Assembly: GCF_913776015.1 (NCBI RefSeq)
Contig: NZ_CAJYMD010000041.1
Coordinates: 1 to 64,000 of the forward strand
Direction: 5' to 3'
From: an uncultured Oxalicibacterium sp.
GTDB lineage: Bacteria > Pseudomonadota > Gammaproteobacteria > Burkholderiales > Burkholderiaceae_D
DNA: 64,000 nt
Made by a program: the position numbers and the translations under genes. Under the pieces are notes generated by a model that was given only the letters and a program-made list of their open reading frames with translations, did no database searches and was not told the DNA's origin. Position 1 is the stretch's first letter. Each line of letters begins with the position of its first letter. This document shows positions 34,746 through 47,161 of the stretch, in pieces.

Positions 34746-35165
34746 TTATTTCTTGTCGTTATGCTTGTAAATCGCTTCCGGGTCTTTCAGGACCGGCTCC
34801 ACGGTTTGCCAGTCGCCACTGCCGGCATCGCCTTCGAATTTCTGGAAGAAACACGAATGACGCCCCGTGTGACAAGCCACATCGCCCGCCTGCGTCACTT
34901 TCAGCAGCACGACATCTTCATCGCAATCGAGGCGAATTTCATGCACCTTCTGAGTGTGACCGGACTCTTCACCCTTGTGCCACAACTTCTTGCGCGAACG
35001 GCTCCAATAGACTGCCTCACCAGTTTCAACCGTGCGCGCCAGCGCATCGCGATTCATCCAGGCGAACATCAGCACGTCGTTGCTGCCGACTTCCTGCGCG
35101 ATCACGGGAACCAAACCATGCTCGTCCCAGCGAACCTTGTTCAACCATTTGGCATTGCTGCTCAT
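34746..35165 (-). CDS. hisI: Phosphoribosyl-AMP cyclohydrolase
   Basis: The 139-residue protein has [20 protein letters not shown], the metal-binding [13 protein letters not shown] and [10 protein letters not shown] motifs of HisI. It opens the adenine ring of phosphoribosyl-AMP, the third histidine step. The start overlaps the hisF stop by four bases. Confidence 0.97.
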   Translation of the reverse strand: MSSNAKWLNKVRWDEHGLVPVIAQEVGSNDVLMFAWMNRDALARTVETGEAVYWSRSRKKLWHKGEESGHTQKVHEIRLDCDEDVVLLKVTQAGDVACHTGRHSCFFQKFEGDAGSGDWQTVEPVLKDPEAIYKHNDKK

Positions 35166-35926
35166 GACAACCTCATTGGAATACCTTGCCCGGCCATGAA
35201 TTGCTTGGCCTCCTGCACCGTGTGCTGACCGTAGTGGAAAATGCTGGCTGCCAGCACCGCATCGGCACGACCGAGCTTGATGCCATCCGACAAATCCTGC
35301 AAGCCACCGACACCGCCTGATGCGATGACAGGAATGCTGATCGCATCCGATACCGAACGTGTCAGCTCCAGATCGAAACCGGATTTCGTGCCGTCACGGT
35401 CCATGCTTGTCAGCAGGATTTCACCCGCACCAAGATTTTCCATCTTCTTCGCCCACTCGACAGCATCAAGGCCCGTAGCCTTGCGGCCGCCATGCGTAAA
35501 CACTTCCCAGCCACCCTGATCGTTGCGCTTGGCATCGATGGCAACGACGATGCATTGCGAGCCGTATTTTTGCGCGGCATCGGCCACCAATTGCGGATTG
35601 CTGATGGCCGAACTGTTGATACCGACCTTGTCCGCACCTGCATTCAGCAGACGGCGCACATCTTCCACCGCACGCACGCCACCACCAACGGTCAGTGGGA
35701 TGAAAACTTGCGACGCTACGGCTTCAATGATGTCGAGAATCAGGTCGCGCCCATCGGAAGTCGCCGTGATGTCCAGAAAGGTAATCTCGTCAGCGCCCTG
35801 GTCGTCGTAACGCTTGGCGATCTCAACTGGATCGCCGGCATCGCGCAGCTCCAGAAAATTGACACCCTTGACGACGCGACCTGCGGTTACATCGAGACAA
35901 GGGATGATGCGTTTTGCCAGTGTCAT
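35162..35926 (-). CDS. hisF: Imidazole glycerol phosphate synthase, cyclase subunit
   Basis: From ATG 35926 the protein has 254 residues and the HisF barrel with catalytic Asp in [18 protein letters not shown] and in [15 protein letters not shown]. It turns PRFAR and the ammonia made by HisH into imidazole glycerol phosphate and AICAR. The ATG overlaps the hisA stop (ATGA), which fixes the start and discards a longer upstream frame lying inside hisA. Confidence 0.97.
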   Translation of the reverse strand: MTLAKRIIPCLDVTAGRVVKGVNFLELRDAGDPVEIAKRYDDQGADEITFLDITATSDGRDLILDIIEAVASQVFIPLTVGGGVRAVEDVRRLLNAGADKVGINSSAISNPQLVADAAQKYGSQCIVVAIDAKRNDQGGWEVFTHGGRKATGLDAVEWAKKMENLGAGEILLTSMDRDGTKSGFDLELTRSVSDAISIPVIASGGVGGLQDLSDGIKLGRADAVLAASIFHYGQHTVQEAKQFMAGQGIPMRLS

Positions 35927-36717
35927 TCGTCGGATCCTGCGGCTTCGGGATCGATACCGCTCAGTACATCGGCGCGCTCCTGCGCCGAGCGCAAGTCTAG
36001 CGTGCCTTCGTAAATCGAACGACCGCAAATCACGCCTTCGATGCCTTCGTCCTGCACGGCACACAGTGCCTCGACGTCCTTGATATTGTGAACACCACCG
36101 GAAGCGATCACGGGAATCGTCATACTTTGCGCCAGTTTGACCGTCGCGTCGATATTCACGCCACCCATCATGCCGTCGCGGCCGATGTCGGTGTAGATGA
36201 TCGACTCGCAGCCGTAATCCTCGAATTTCTTCGCCAGATCGATGACTTCGTGACCGGACAATTTGCTCCAACCATCGGTCGCCACCTTGCCATCCTTGGC
36301 ATCAAGGCCAACGACGATTTGGCCCGGAAACGCACTGCATGCATCATGCAGGAAACCCGGGTTCTTGACCGCGGCCGTACCGATGATGATGTACGACAAG
36401 CCATCGTCGAGATAACGCTCGATGGTATCCAGATCGCGAATACCACCGCCAAGCTGCACGGGAATTTCCTCGATGCCATTTTCTTCGGCAAACTCACGCA
36501 CCATCTGCAGGATGGATTTCACGGCAGCCTCGTTCTTCGGCTTGCCCGCGAAAGCACCGTTCAGATCGACCAGATGCAGGCGACGCGCGCCCTGCATCAG
36601 CCAATGCCGCGCCATCTCGGCAGGGTCTTCGGAAAATACGGTTGCCTGTTCCATATCGCCTTGTTTGAGGCGAACGCAATGACCGTCCTTGAGATCGATG
36701 GCAGGGATGAGCAGCAT
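35923..36717 (-). CDS. hisA: ProFAR isomerase
   Basis: The 264-residue protein is a half-barrel-repeat enzyme like HisF, with [20 protein letters not shown] at the N-terminus and [16 protein letters not shown] containing the second catalytic Asp. It isomerises ProFAR to PRFAR. It is about 15 residues longer than many HisA proteins at the C-terminus (an acidic tail). It follows hisH by 47 bases. Confidence 0.96.
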   Translation of the reverse strand: MLLIPAIDLKDGHCVRLKQGDMEQATVFSEDPAEMARHWLMQGARRLHLVDLNGAFAGKPKNEAAVKSILQMVREFAEENGIEEIPVQLGGGIRDLDTIERYLDDGLSYIIIGTAAVKNPGFLHDACSAFPGQIVVGLDAKDGKVATDGWSKLSGHEVIDLAKKFEDYGCESIIYTDIGRDGMMGGVNIDATVKLAQSMTIPVIASGGVHNIKDVEALCAVQDEGIEGVICGRSIYEGTLDLRSAQERADVLSGIDPEAAGSDE

Positions 36718-36764
36718 GGTAGCGATGGATTAAGTGTTAAATGAAAACGGTAAGGAAAGTCCGG

Positions 36765-37403
36765 TCACGGATTCCAGTGCACGAAATTCTTGTACAACTG
36801 TAGACCGACCGAAGCACTTTTCTCGGGGTGAAACTGCGTCGCAAAAATGTTATCGCGCGCAATCGCGCTGCAAAACGGCGCGCCGTACGGCGTTTCGCCA
36901 GCCACATGCGCCCGCTCTTCCGGTTGCGCGTAATAGCTGTGTACGAAATAGAAATAACTTTCGTCGGCAATACCATCCCACAGCGGATGGGACATTGTCT
37001 GGCGCACGCGGTTCCAGCCCATTTGCGGCACCTTGAAACGCGAACCGTCTTCCTGCACGCGGTCTTCAAAGCGGAAGCGCACAACCTTCCCAGGAAACAA
37101 ACCAAGCGCCGGCGTATCGCCTTCCTCGCTCCAGTCGAACATCATCTGTTCGCCTACGCAAACGCCGAACAACGGCTTGCTGGCCGCCGCCTTCAGCACT
37201 TCCTCTTTTACGCCGGAATCCTGCAGTGAACGCATGCAGTCTGGGATTGCGCCCTGCCCCGGCAACACCAGACGATCCGCAGAACGGATATCGGCGACCT
37301 CGCCGGAAATACGCACATCGGCTTCCGGCGCTACCTGACGCAGGGCCTGCGCTACCGAGCGCAAGTTACCCATGCCGTAATCCACTACCACGATCTTGTT
37401 CAT
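36765..37403 (-). CDS. hisH: Imidazole glycerol phosphate synthase, glutaminase subunit
   Basis: From ATG 37403 the protein has 212 residues and a class I glutaminase triad: Cys in [11 protein letters not shown], and His-x-Glu in TQFHPEKSA. It supplies ammonia to HisF. The nucleophile motif reads GVCVGEQ rather than the more common GICLGMQ, a minor difference. The ATG directly precedes the [16 protein letters not shown] start typical of HisH, so the 48-residue extension overlapping hisB is rejected. Confidence 0.96.
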   Translation of the reverse strand: MNKIVVVDYGMGNLRSVAQALRQVAPEADVRISGEVADIRSADRLVLPGQGAIPDCMRSLQDSGVKEEVLKAAASKPLFGVCVGEQMMFDWSEEGDTPALGLFPGKVVRFRFEDRVQEDGSRFKVPQMGWNRVRQTMSHPLWDGIADESYFYFVHSYYAQPEERAHVAGETPYGAPFCSAIARDNIFATQFHPEKSASVGLQLYKNFVHWNP

Positions 37404-37444
37404 ACCGATGATGTTGACTGCAATGTTTCGAAGCGGGCGCGCAC

Positions 37445-38041
37445 TTACAGGCTGCCCTTGGTCGACGGGATCGTTCCCGCAGCGCGGGGATCGAGTTCGA
37501 TCGCCATGCGCAGCGCGCGGCCGAATGCCTTGAACACGGTTTCGCACTGATGGTGCGCATTGACGCCACGCAGGTTGTCGATATGCAGCGTCACCAATGC
37601 GTGGTTGACGAAGCCGTGGAAAAATTCGCTGGTGAGATCGACATCAAAAGCACCGATCATCGAGCGTGTGAACGGCACATGGAATTCCAGACCGGGACGT
37701 CCCGAAAAATCGATGACCACGCGCGACAAGGCTTCGTCCAGTGGCACGTAAGCATGGCCGTAACGGCGAATGCCCTTCTTGTCGCCAATGGCCTTGGCAA
37801 ATGCCTGACCGAGCGTGATGCCGACGTCTTCCACCGTGTGGTGCGCATCGATATGCAGATCGCCTTTGGCATCAATATCCAGATCGATCAAGCCATGACG
37901 CGCAATCTGATCCAGCATGTGGTCGAGAAACGGCACGCCCGTGTTGAGCTTTTGCTGACCGGTGCCGTCGAGATTGATGGCAACGCGGATTTGCGTTTCG
38001 TTGGTATTGCGCGTGACTTCAGCGGTACGTGGCGTGGACAT
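37445..38041 (-). CDS. hisB: Imidazoleglycerol-phosphate dehydratase
   Basis: The 198-residue protein is a monofunctional IGPD with the metal-binding repeats [13 protein letters not shown] and [11 protein letters not shown] and a second pair in [13 protein letters not shown]. It makes imidazole acetol phosphate. The phosphatase domain of the enterobacterial fusion is absent, so histidinol phosphatase must come from another gene. hisH follows after 41 bases. The 254 bases before it separate it from the methyltransferase gene and may hold a promoter. Confidence 0.97.
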   Translation of the reverse strand: MSTPRTAEVTRNTNETQIRVAINLDGTGQQKLNTGVPFLDHMLDQIARHGLIDLDIDAKGDLHIDAHHTVEDVGITLGQAFAKAIGDKKGIRRYGHAYVPLDEALSRVVIDFSGRPGLEFHVPFTRSMIGAFDVDLTSEFFHGFVNHALVTLHIDNLRGVNAHHQCETVFKAFGRALRMAIELDPRAAGTIPSTKGSL

Positions 38042-38295
38042 GAGAGAAAACGATGATCGGTGATGACGAAGGGCAAAGTGCCAATTGGTATTTCTAGGTT
38101 GTTGATTGCCTCAGTGGACCGCACAGCGATCACACGGAGAACAATAACTTGCGACTAGTGGCATTCTACCCAAATTTTCAGCAAGCACTTTGCGTTCCAG
38201 CCTGGAAAGCCATCTGCAAGACATTTTTTTCGCAAATTTGGTGCATCGCCTCGGCAACTTGTCGATTCTGCATGCACCGCGCCATGCAAATTGCA

Positions 38296-39120
38296 TCAGG
38301 ACAATCCGGTCTTTTCCAGCGTTGGATTTATTGGGTTGGCCGACGCTTCTGCGTCAATCTGCGAATCAGCCAGCGATGCCAAACGCGTTTCAATCAACGC
38401 GCAATAATCGGCATTCAACTCAAACCCGGCGTACTGGCGACCGCACCGCACCGCTGCCACCGCCGTCGTGCCGCTACCCATGAAAGGATCGAGCACTACA
38501 CCGCCCGGCGGGCACGACGCCTTGATCATGCGCTCGACGATTTCCAGCGGCTTTTGTGTCGGATGATCGGCGCGCTCCTTATGTTCGCGGTGCAGGCGTG
38601 AAACGCTCCAGATGTCCTTGGGGTTGTAGCCCAGCTCCAGCCACTTGGCTCCTGCAAACAAAGCGCGCGAGCGTGCCTTCTTGGTTTGCGCATCATAGGG
38701 CACGCGCACCGCATCGAGATCGAAGTAGTAATCCTTGGCGCGCACGAACAGGCCAATGGTGTCGTGCACCGATGAAAAGCGCCGCACGCTGCCGCCCATC
38801 GACGGCACGCGGCGATCCCAGATAATTTCATTGATCATCGTCATGCGCTTTTTCAGCATGACAAAAATCTCGGGAGAATAGCGCCACGTCAGAAAGATGT
38901 AGAGACTACCGGTGGCTTTGAGCTTGGGCAGCGCCAGATCGATCCACTGCTCCATCCATTGCAGATAGGCTTCGGCAGCGAGCTTGTCGGAATCATTGCC
39001 GTAATCCTTGCCGAGACCGTAAGGCGGATCGGCAAGGATCAGATCGACGGAGGCATCGGGAATGCGCGCCAGACCGGTCAGCGCATCTTCACAAAAGATG
39101 CGATTGCACCAGTCGCTCAT
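38296..39120 (-). CDS. Orphan DNA methyltransferase (N6-adenine/N4-cytosine type)
   Basis: The 274-residue protein has the catalytic motif DPPYGLGKDY at residues 31-40 and the AdoMet-binding FMGSGTTAVAA at about 213-223, preceded by DHPTQKPLEIVERMIKASCP. Catalytic motif before binding motif with the target-recognition region in between is the beta-class order, seen in CcrM and YhdJ. It should methylate adenine N6 or cytosine N4 in a specific DNA sequence; the site cannot be read from the protein. No restriction gene is adjacent. It lies inside the histidine operon, between hisD (19 bases away) and hisB, the place usually taken by hisC in related genomes. Confidence 0.9.
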   Translation of the reverse strand: MSDWCNRIFCEDALTGLARIPDASVDLILADPPYGLGKDYGNDSDKLAAEAYLQWMEQWIDLALPKLKATGSLYIFLTWRYSPEIFVMLKKRMTMINEIIWDRRVPSMGGSVRRFSSVHDTIGLFVRAKDYYFDLDAVRVPYDAQTKKARSRALFAGAKWLELGYNPKDIWSVSRLHREHKERADHPTQKPLEIVERMIKASCPPGGVVLDPFMGSGTTAVAAVRCGRQYAGFELNADYCALIETRLASLADSQIDAEASANPINPTLEKTGLS

Positions 39121-39139
39121 GCGCGTATCCGTCGCGTCA

Positions 39140-40453
39140 TCACTTCAGTCGATATTCGGCAGAACGGGCGTGTGCCTGCAAACCTTCGCCATAGGCGAGT
39201 TCGGCAGCCACCTTGCCCAGCGTTTGCGCGCCACCTTCGCTGACTTGCAGAATGCTCGAACGCTTTTGGAAGTCATACACACCGAGCGGCGACGAGAAGC
39301 GTGCAGTACGCGAGGTCGGCAGCACGTGGTTCGGCCCAGCGCAATAATCGCCTAGCGATTCGGACGAAAAACGACCGAGGAACATCGCGCCAGCGTGACG
39401 AATCTTGTCTGCCCACTGCTGTGGATTTTCGCTCGAAATTTCCAGGTGCTCGGCAGCGATGAAGTTGGCGATCTCGCAGGCTTCGTCCATATCGCGCACC
39501 TTGATCAGCGCACCGCGATTGGTCAGCGAGGTCGTGATCACTTCCTTGCGCGGCATGTCGGCCAATTGGCGATTCACGCTTGCAGCAACCTTGTCGAGGT
39601 AGGCTTCATCCGGGCAGATCAGGATCGATTGCGCAAGCTCGTCGTGTTCGGCCTGCGAGAACAGGTCCATCGCGATCCAGTCAGGATCGGTGGTGCCGTC
39701 GCAGACGATCAGGATTTCCGAAGGGCCGGCGATCATGTCGATCCCAACCGTACCGAACACGCGACGCTTGGCTGCCGCCACATACGCATTGCCGGGGCCA
39801 ACGATCTTGTCCACTTGCGGAATCGTTGCCGTACCGTAGGCCAATGCGCCGACTGCCTGCGCCCCACCAATCGTGAACACCCGGTCCACACCGGACATGG
39901 CCGCCGCAGCGAGCACCAATTCATTTTTTACGCCATTCGGCGTCGGCACCACCATGATGACTTCCGGCACACCAGCTACCTTGGCGGGAATAGCATTCAT
40001 CAGCACCGACGACGGATACGCTGCCTTGCCGCCCGGCACGTACAAACCGACGCGATCGAGTGGCGTGACTTTCTGACCCAGCACCGTGCCATCGGCTTCG
40101 GTATAGGTAAAGCCGTTGGAACCAATTTCGTTTTTTTGACGCTCGTGATAAATGCGCACCCGATCTGCCGCCACCTGTAGCGCCGCGCGGCGTTCGGGCG
40201 TCAGTTGGTCGAGCGCGGCCTGCAATTCGGCCTGCGAGATTTCCAGCGCGGCCATGCTGTCGGCATCCAAATGATCGAAGCGCTTGGTGTATTCGAGCAC
40301 CGCCTTGTCGCCTTCGCGCTTGACGTGCTCCAGAATCTGCATCGCGCCACGATCGATAGCTTCGTCTTCCGAAGCCTCGAAAGCCAGCACATCGCTCAAC
40401 TGTTTCTGGAAATCCGGGTGACTGGAATCAAACTTGCGAATCTGTATGGGCAT
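39140..40453 (-). CDS. hisD: Histidinol dehydrogenase
   Basis: The 437-residue protein shows the HisD signatures: [35 protein letters not shown], and [20 protein letters not shown] that includes the Zn-binding Gln/His. It performs the last two oxidations to histidine. It lies about 105 bases after hisG on the same strand. The final residues run directly toward the methyltransferase gene. Confidence 0.97.
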   Translation of the reverse strand: MPIQIRKFDSSHPDFQKQLSDVLAFEASEDEAIDRGAMQILEHVKREGDKAVLEYTKRFDHLDADSMAALEISQAELQAALDQLTPERRAALQVAADRVRIYHERQKNEIGSNGFTYTEADGTVLGQKVTPLDRVGLYVPGGKAAYPSSVLMNAIPAKVAGVPEVIMVVPTPNGVKNELVLAAAAMSGVDRVFTIGGAQAVGALAYGTATIPQVDKIVGPGNAYVAAAKRRVFGTVGIDMIAGPSEILIVCDGTTDPDWIAMDLFSQAEHDELAQSILICPDEAYLDKVAASVNRQLADMPRKEVITTSLTNRGALIKVRDMDEACEIANFIAAEHLEISSENPQQWADKIRHAGAMFLGRFSSESLGDYCAGPNHVLPTSRTARFSSPLGVYDFQKRSSILQVSEGGAQTLGKVAAELAYGEGLQAHARSAEYRLK

Positions 40454-40558
40454 CTTGGTTCTCGCTCAGACCATGAAGAAAAATAAAAACGAAAAAACGG
40501 AGACTCAGGGTAATGCAAACAATAGCAGCGAATCGCTAGCGCGCGACGCGCAATCTTT

Positions 40559-42516
<1,958 letters not shown>

Positions 42517-42525
42517 TCAGGGGAA

Positions 42526-42762
42526 TTATTTCTGGAATTCTTCGGGCGTCAGCGTTTTCATCGACAACGCGTGAATTTCGGCCTTCATGCGATCGCCGAG
42601 CGCCGCATAAACGAGTTGATGACGCTGGATCAGGCGCTTGCCTGCAAATGTCTCGGACACGATCACCGCTTCGAAATGCGAACCATCGCCGCTGACTTCC
42701 AGATGCGTGCAATCGAGGCCTGCTGCGATATAGCTTTTTACCAGTTCAGGGGTGGGCAACAT
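42526..42762 (-). CDS. ibaG: BolA-family protein IbaG
   Basis: This 78-residue protein has the BolA-like fold with the conserved helix-turn region DGSHFEAVIVSETFAGKRLI and RHQLVYAALGDRMKAEIHAL, including the cysteine-free IbaG pattern and a C-terminal MKTLTPEEF. IbaG partners monothiol glutaredoxin in iron-sulfur handling in other bacteria. As in E. coli it lies between the mla genes and murA, which supports the subtype. Confidence 0.92.
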   Translation of the reverse strand: MLPTPELVKSYIAAGLDCTHLEVSGDGSHFEAVIVSETFAGKRLIQRHQLVYAALGDRMKAEIHALSMKTLTPEEFQK

Positions 42763-42821
42763 GGGTCTGCCTTTTCAAAAGAAGGGGTAATGATAAATGG
42801 GATGACGTGTTCAATGCTGTA

Positions 42822-43577
42822 TCAATGCCGCAGTTTGTAGCCACTGCGCAGCAACGACACGCCAAAAGCAACCAGCAAGGCGAGAAAACAGGCCACCACG
42901 CCACAACTGATCAATGGATCCACGTCCGACTGTCCGAAGAAGCCATAGCGGAAACCGTCGATCATGTAGAAAAACGGATTCAGATGCGAGACGTTTTGCC
43001 AGAATGACGGCAACGAATGCACCGAATAGAACACGCCAGACAGAAAGGTGGCCGGCATGATCAGGAAATTCTGGAAGGCAGCAAGCTGATCGAATTTTTC
43101 CGCCCAGATGCCGGCGATCAAGCCCATCGTGCCCAGCATACTGGCCCCCAGCAAAGCGAAAATCGCAATCCACCACGGCGCAACGAAATGCATGTCAGCA
43201 AACCAGGCCGTCACGAGAAACACGCCGGCGCCAACGATCAGGCCGCGCGTCACTGCCGCCAGCACATACGCACTGAACATTTCCCAGTGCGACAGCGGCG
43301 TCAGCAGCACGAATACCAGATTGCCGGTGATTTTTGACTGGATCAGCGAGGACGACGAATTGGCAAAAGCATTCTGCAATACGCTCATCATCACCAGCCC
43401 AGGCACCAGAAATGCCGTATATTTCACGCCCGGATAGACTTGCACATGGTCTTCCAGCACATGGCCAAAGATCAGCAGATACAGCACGGCGGTCAGAATC
43501 GGTGCGGCAACGGTCTGCGTCGCGACTTTCCAGAAACGCAGCATTTCCTTGTAGAACAGTGTGCGGAAACCGGTCAC
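42822..43577 (-). CDS. ABC-2 type transporter permease (YadH/NodJ-like)
   Basis: The 251-residue protein has six membrane helices and the ABC-2 permease pattern (FLVPGLVMMSVLQNAFANSS and the conserved FLSGVFYSVHSLPSFWQN with an N-P near the end). With the ATPase just upstream, whose stop it overlaps by four bases, it forms an inner-membrane exporter resembling YadGH or NodIJ. The substrate is unknown. Position after mlaB is conserved in Burkholderiales. Confidence 0.92.
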   Translation of the reverse strand: MTGFRTLFYKEMLRFWKVATQTVAAPILTAVLYLLIFGHVLEDHVQVYPGVKYTAFLVPGLVMMSVLQNAFANSSSSLIQSKITGNLVFVLLTPLSHWEMFSAYVLAAVTRGLIVGAGVFLVTAWFADMHFVAPWWIAIFALLGASMLGTMGLIAGIWAEKFDQLAAFQNFLIMPATFLSGVFYSVHSLPSFWQNVSHLNPFFYMIDGFRYGFFGQSDVDPLISCGVVACFLALLVAFGVSLLRSGYKLRH

Positions 43578-44485
43578 TTCTGATCCTCCATGATCTGGAT
43601 GAACACATCTTCCAGATCGGCTTGTTGCAATTGCATGTCTTCCAATACCGCGCCCGACTGGCGCAACGTCGCCAGCACCGGCTCGACCTCGGCAACATCA
43701 TTGATGCGCAGCGTATATTTGCGACCGCTCAACAATTCTTCGGGATGGGAAACCAGTGGCTTAAGGCCATCCGGCAAGCTGCCCGATGCCAGTTGCACTA
43801 CCAGTTGCGAACCGGAGATGCGACGAATCAGCGCCGCCGTCGAGTCCAGTGCGACCACCTGCCCGGCCTTGAGCATGGCGACACGATTGCACAGCGCTTG
43901 CGCTTCTTCGAGATAGTGCGTGGTCAGGACAACCGTATGGCCATCGCGATTGAGGCGCGAAATGAATTTCCATAATGTCTGGCGCAACTCCACATCGACG
44001 CCGGCAGTCGGCTCGTCGAGCACGATGACCGGCGGCTTGTGCACCAGCGCCTGCGCCACCAGCACACGACGCTTCATGCCACCCGACAGCGCGCGCATAT
44101 TGGTATCAGCCTTGACCGTCAGATCGAGGTGATGCATGACTTCGTCAATCCACGCATCATTGTTCTTCAATCCGTAATACCCGGACTGCATGCGCAAGGT
44201 TTCGCGCACGGTGAAAAACGGATCGAACACCAGTTCCTGCGGCACCACGCCGAGCAGGCGGCGCGCCTGACGATAATCGGTCACCGTATCGTGGCCGAGC
44301 ACACTCACACTGCCCGTATCCGCCCGATTCAAGCCGGCCATGATGGAAATCAGCGTGGTTTTGCCGGCACCGTTTGGACCGAGCAGACCGAAGAACTCGC
44401 CTTCCTCGATGGACAGCGAGACGCCTTTCAAGGCTTGCAATGCCTTATAGCGCTTTTCGACGTTATTGACTTGAATTGCAGCCAT
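43574..44485 (-). CDS. ABC transporter ATP-binding protein (YadG/NodI-like)
   Basis: From ATG 44485 the protein has 303 residues, with Walker A GLLGPNGAGKTTLISIMAG, the signature ALSGGMKRRVLVAQALV, Walker B PPVIVLDEPTAGVD and the switch His in VLTTHYLEE. It energises the adjacent ABC-2 permease. An earlier in-frame start 21 codons upstream is not needed. The C-terminal third, with a regulatory-like region, is typical of this subfamily. Confidence 0.93.
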   Translation of the reverse strand: MAAIQVNNVEKRYKALQALKGVSLSIEEGEFFGLLGPNGAGKTTLISIMAGLNRADTGSVSVLGHDTVTDYRQARRLLGVVPQELVFDPFFTVRETLRMQSGYYGLKNNDAWIDEVMHHLDLTVKADTNMRALSGGMKRRVLVAQALVHKPPVIVLDEPTAGVDVELRQTLWKFISRLNRDGHTVVLTTHYLEEAQALCNRVAMLKAGQVVALDSTAALIRRISGSQLVVQLASGSLPDGLKPLVSHPEELLSGRKYTLRINDVAEVEPVLATLRQSGAVLEDMQLQQADLEDVFIQIMEDQK

Positions 44486-44649
44486 GGCGGCCAGGAACAC
44501 ACTTGAGCGGAAATGATGCAGGAAACACGGCAGCCGCAAATGCGGCAACCAGCGGCGAAACCCTCGATTATATTAGATTCCGGGAAAATACCCCGGATTG
44601 ATGAGGCCGACGAGGACTATCTCGCCGAAAAACGGAAGAGGAAACAGGA

Positions 44650-44937
44650 TCAATGATGCGGCAGATCGACGCGCGCCGCACCAGCCTGCAAAAGCGGGCG
44701 CACATCGTAAAGCGCCAGCAAACTGTCGAGACTGCTTGGCATGTTATGCAGAGCCAGCATGGCGCCGCGTTCTTTTGCAGCACGCTGCCATGCAAGCAGT
44801 ACCGCGACCGCAGATGAATCCACGGCCGTCACGCCCCCCAGATCCACACCGCAAACGCCGCTGCCGATTGCACGCAAGCCTGCTTCCAGAGCGAAGCGTG
44901 CGTGCTTGAATGTCAGGTCGGCAGGGGCTTGAAACAT
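44650..44937 (-). CDS. mlaB: STAS-domain protein MlaB
   Basis: From ATG 44937 the product has 95 residues and a STAS fold (GVDLGGVTAVDSSAVAVLLA with the conserved Asp-Ser-Ser). MlaB binds the MlaF ATPase and stabilises the MlaFEDB complex at the inner membrane. It follows mlaC by 39 bases. A TTG 12 codons upstream is an alternative start but overlaps the mlaC-side spacer without benefit. Confidence 0.88.
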   Translation of the reverse strand: MFQAPADLTFKHARFALEAGLRAIGSGVCGVDLGGVTAVDSSAVAVLLAWQRAAKERGAMLALHNMPSSLDSLLALYDVRPLLQAGAARVDLPHH

Positions 44938-44976
44938 CGTGTTTGCGGTTTGACTGTTTAATAACGAAGGCAAAGA

Positions 44977-45654
44977 TTACTTGGCGATTTCTTCAGCCTT
45001 GCTCGGCGACGTCACAGCCTTGCCACCCGATTTGGCGACGTTGGCAGCGAGCTTGGCATTCCGGTCTTTCAGCGAAGCGATCAGGCCGTCAATACCGGAC
45101 TTGTTGATTTCAGTCGCGAAACTGCCTTTGTAGCTCTCGATCAGCCAGGCGCCCAATACGTTGATATCGTAAATCTTCCAGCCGCTATCCGACTTGATCA
45201 AACGGTAGCTGAGTTGAACCGGCTCGCCGCGTGGCTGCACGACACGCGTATTGACGACCACGTCCTTGTCATCCGCTGCCGCACGGAACGGCAGATACTC
45301 GAATTTCTGGTTGGTGACTTGGGAAATTGCCCCCGTGTAAGTGAAAGTCAGCAACTTCTTGAATTCGTCCGTCAGTTGTGTTTTTTGCTCAGGGGTTGCC
45401 TGGCGCCAAGAGCGGCCAACTGCAAGCGCGGTCGTACGCTGGAAGTCCACATGCGGAATGATTTTCTCATCCACAACTTGCTGGATACGCGTCTGGCTAC
45501 CGGCCTGAATTTGCTTGTCGCTCTTCGCGGTAGCGAGAATCTCTTCACTCAGGCGCTTGACCAGCGCATCAGGTGCTTCGACCGCAGCAGAGGCGAAACC
45601 AGCAAAGGAAAGTGCCACAAAGGCAAAGGAAAGCTTTTTCAGAAATTGATTCAT
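44977..45654 (-). CDS. mlaC: Periplasmic phospholipid carrier MlaC
   Basis: From ATG 45654 the 225-residue protein has a signal peptide (MNQFLKKLSFAFVALSFAGF, cleaved near FASAAVEA) and the MlaC/Ttg2D body with IIPHVDFQRTTALAVGRSWR and WKIYDINVLGAWLIESYKGS. It ferries phospholipids between the outer-membrane MlaA complex and the MlaD ring. The Lys/Ser-rich tail is longer than in E. coli. It is separated from mlaA by about 210 bases in which I see no gene. Confidence 0.94.
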   Translation of the reverse strand: MNQFLKKLSFAFVALSFAGFASAAVEAPDALVKRLSEEILATAKSDKQIQAGSQTRIQQVVDEKIIPHVDFQRTTALAVGRSWRQATPEQKTQLTDEFKKLLTFTYTGAISQVTNQKFEYLPFRAAADDKDVVVNTRVVQPRGEPVQLSYRLIKSDSGWKIYDINVLGAWLIESYKGSFATEINKSGIDGLIASLKDRNAKLAANVAKSGGKAVTSPSKAEEIAK

Positions 45655-45867
45655 GAGATACCCAATCTGTTCGTTAGCAGGCAACTGCGCCACGCGCGCC
45701 TGAAAACCGTCGCCAAGTTTTCTGCAGTAAAAAATCCGCAGCCTATCGACGATGCTTTTCAGGACATTTCGACTGTTTGTGCCGAATGAGGTTCAGCGCA
45801 AGGGCCGGCGTAACTGTAACCGAATGTAGCTGCCCGCCGTTGCTGTATTGCCTTGTTGTAGCCGCGA

Positions 45868-46590
45868 TTACGGCTGATAGAAATCGTCTTCGTACTTTGC
45901 CGGTGGCGGCGCACCGTCAAACACGAGACTCTGGCGACGTTGCAAATAACCATCGCGCATGAATGCATAGCGATCAAGCGCCGCATCGTCCATCAGGTTG
46001 CTGGCCTTGAGCAGGGTGGCACGCGTATCCACCACGCGAATCGCTGCACCGGTATTGCGCGCACTGACTGGCGTCGTGTAAGTCCAAGGATCACCATAAA
46101 TGTCGAAGGGCAACGCGGCCGTATCACGCAAGGTCGAAGGACCGAAGAATGGCAACACGACATAGGGGCCAGATTTCACGCCCCACTTGCCCAGTGTCTG
46201 GCCAAAGTCTTCGTTGTGCTTGGTAATGCCGGCTTCCGAAGCGATATCGAGAATGCCGCCCAAGCCAAAGGTCGTATTCACGGCCACGCGCATCACATCG
46301 CTCGCGCCGTTTTCCACTTTCCCTTGCAGAAAGTTGTTGACCATGATCCAGACGTCACCGATGTTGCTGAAGAAGTTATGCACGGCAGTTTGCACAAACG
46401 ATGGCAAATAATCGCGATAGGCCGATGCCACAGGCTTGAGTGCGACACGATCAACCGTATCGTTGAATTCGAACATGGCGCGGTTGTAACCTTCAAACGG
46501 ATCATCAGCCGTCTGGTTGCCATTGGTGCTGGCGCAGCCGCTCAAAAAAAGTGCGGCGGCAAAAAGGAATGCTTTTGTGATATTTTTCAT
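45868..46590 (-). CDS. mlaA: Outer-membrane lipoprotein MlaA (VacJ)
   Basis: The 240-residue protein starts with a lipoprotein signal (LFAAALFLSGCAST, Cys at about residue 20) and shows DPFEGYNRAMFEFNDTVDRV, NFFSNIGDVWIMVNNFLQGK and VLPFFGPSTLRDTAALPFD, all typical of MlaA. It removes misplaced phospholipids from the outer leaflet of the outer membrane. Its start overlaps the mlaD stop; placement between mlaD and mlaC is a betaproteobacterial order. Confidence 0.95.
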   Translation of the reverse strand: MKNITKAFLFAAALFLSGCASTNGNQTADDPFEGYNRAMFEFNDTVDRVALKPVASAYRDYLPSFVQTAVHNFFSNIGDVWIMVNNFLQGKVENGASDVMRVAVNTTFGLGGILDIASEAGITKHNEDFGQTLGKWGVKSGPYVVLPFFGPSTLRDTAALPFDIYGDPWTYTTPVSARNTGAAIRVVDTRATLLKASNLMDDAALDRYAFMRDGYLQRRQSLVFDGAPPPAKYEDDFYQP

Positions 46591-47060
46591 TTGTTTTCTT
46601 CTTTCCCTTCGGCCGCTTTACTGAAGAGGAACTGGCTGATCAGATTCTCCAGCACCATGGCCGATTGTGTCATCGTAATTCTGTCGCCCGCGACCAGATC
46701 ATCGGGATCACCACCAGCTTCGAGACCGATGTATTGCTCACCCAGCAAACCGGATGTCAGGATTTTGGCGGACGAGTCCTTGGGAAACTTGTAGCGCGTC
46801 TCGATGTTGAGCGTTACCGTTGCCTGGAAAGTCTTGTCATCGAAACTGATATCGCCAACGCGACCCACCACAACACCGGCACTCTTGACCGGCGCGCGTG
46901 GCTTGAGTCCGCCAATATTGTCGAAGCGCGTCACCACCGAGTAGGTGGGCTGGAACGACAACGAACTGGTGTTACCCGCTTTCAGCGCCAGAAACAATAA
47001 GGCGGCCGCGCCCAACAGCACGAACAGTCCAACCCATAAGTCTAATGATTTCCGTTGCAT
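46587..47060 (-). CDS. mlaD: MCE-domain protein MlaD
   Basis: From ATG 47060 the 157-residue protein has one N-terminal membrane helix (about 8-28) and a single MCE domain (YSVVTRFDNIGGLKPRAPVK, then AGVVVGRVGDISFDD), with the C-terminal ILTSGLLGEQYIGLEAGGDP. It forms the hexameric lipid-binding ring on the periplasmic side of MlaFEDB. A start five codons upstream is possible. Confidence 0.95.
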   Translation of the reverse strand: MQRKSLDLWVGLFVLLGAAALLFLALKAGNTSSLSFQPTYSVVTRFDNIGGLKPRAPVKSAGVVVGRVGDISFDDKTFQATVTLNIETRYKFPKDSSAKILTSGLLGEQYIGLEAGGDPDDLVAGDRITMTQSAMVLENLISQFLFSKAAEGKEENK

Positions 47061-47161
47061 AAGCTCATACCTCAAATAGGGGAAAATGCATCACATCGCT
47101 CTGATCGTGGCGCATTCACAACACATCAATGCGAGCGATACGCATGTCGCTCGCCATATCA

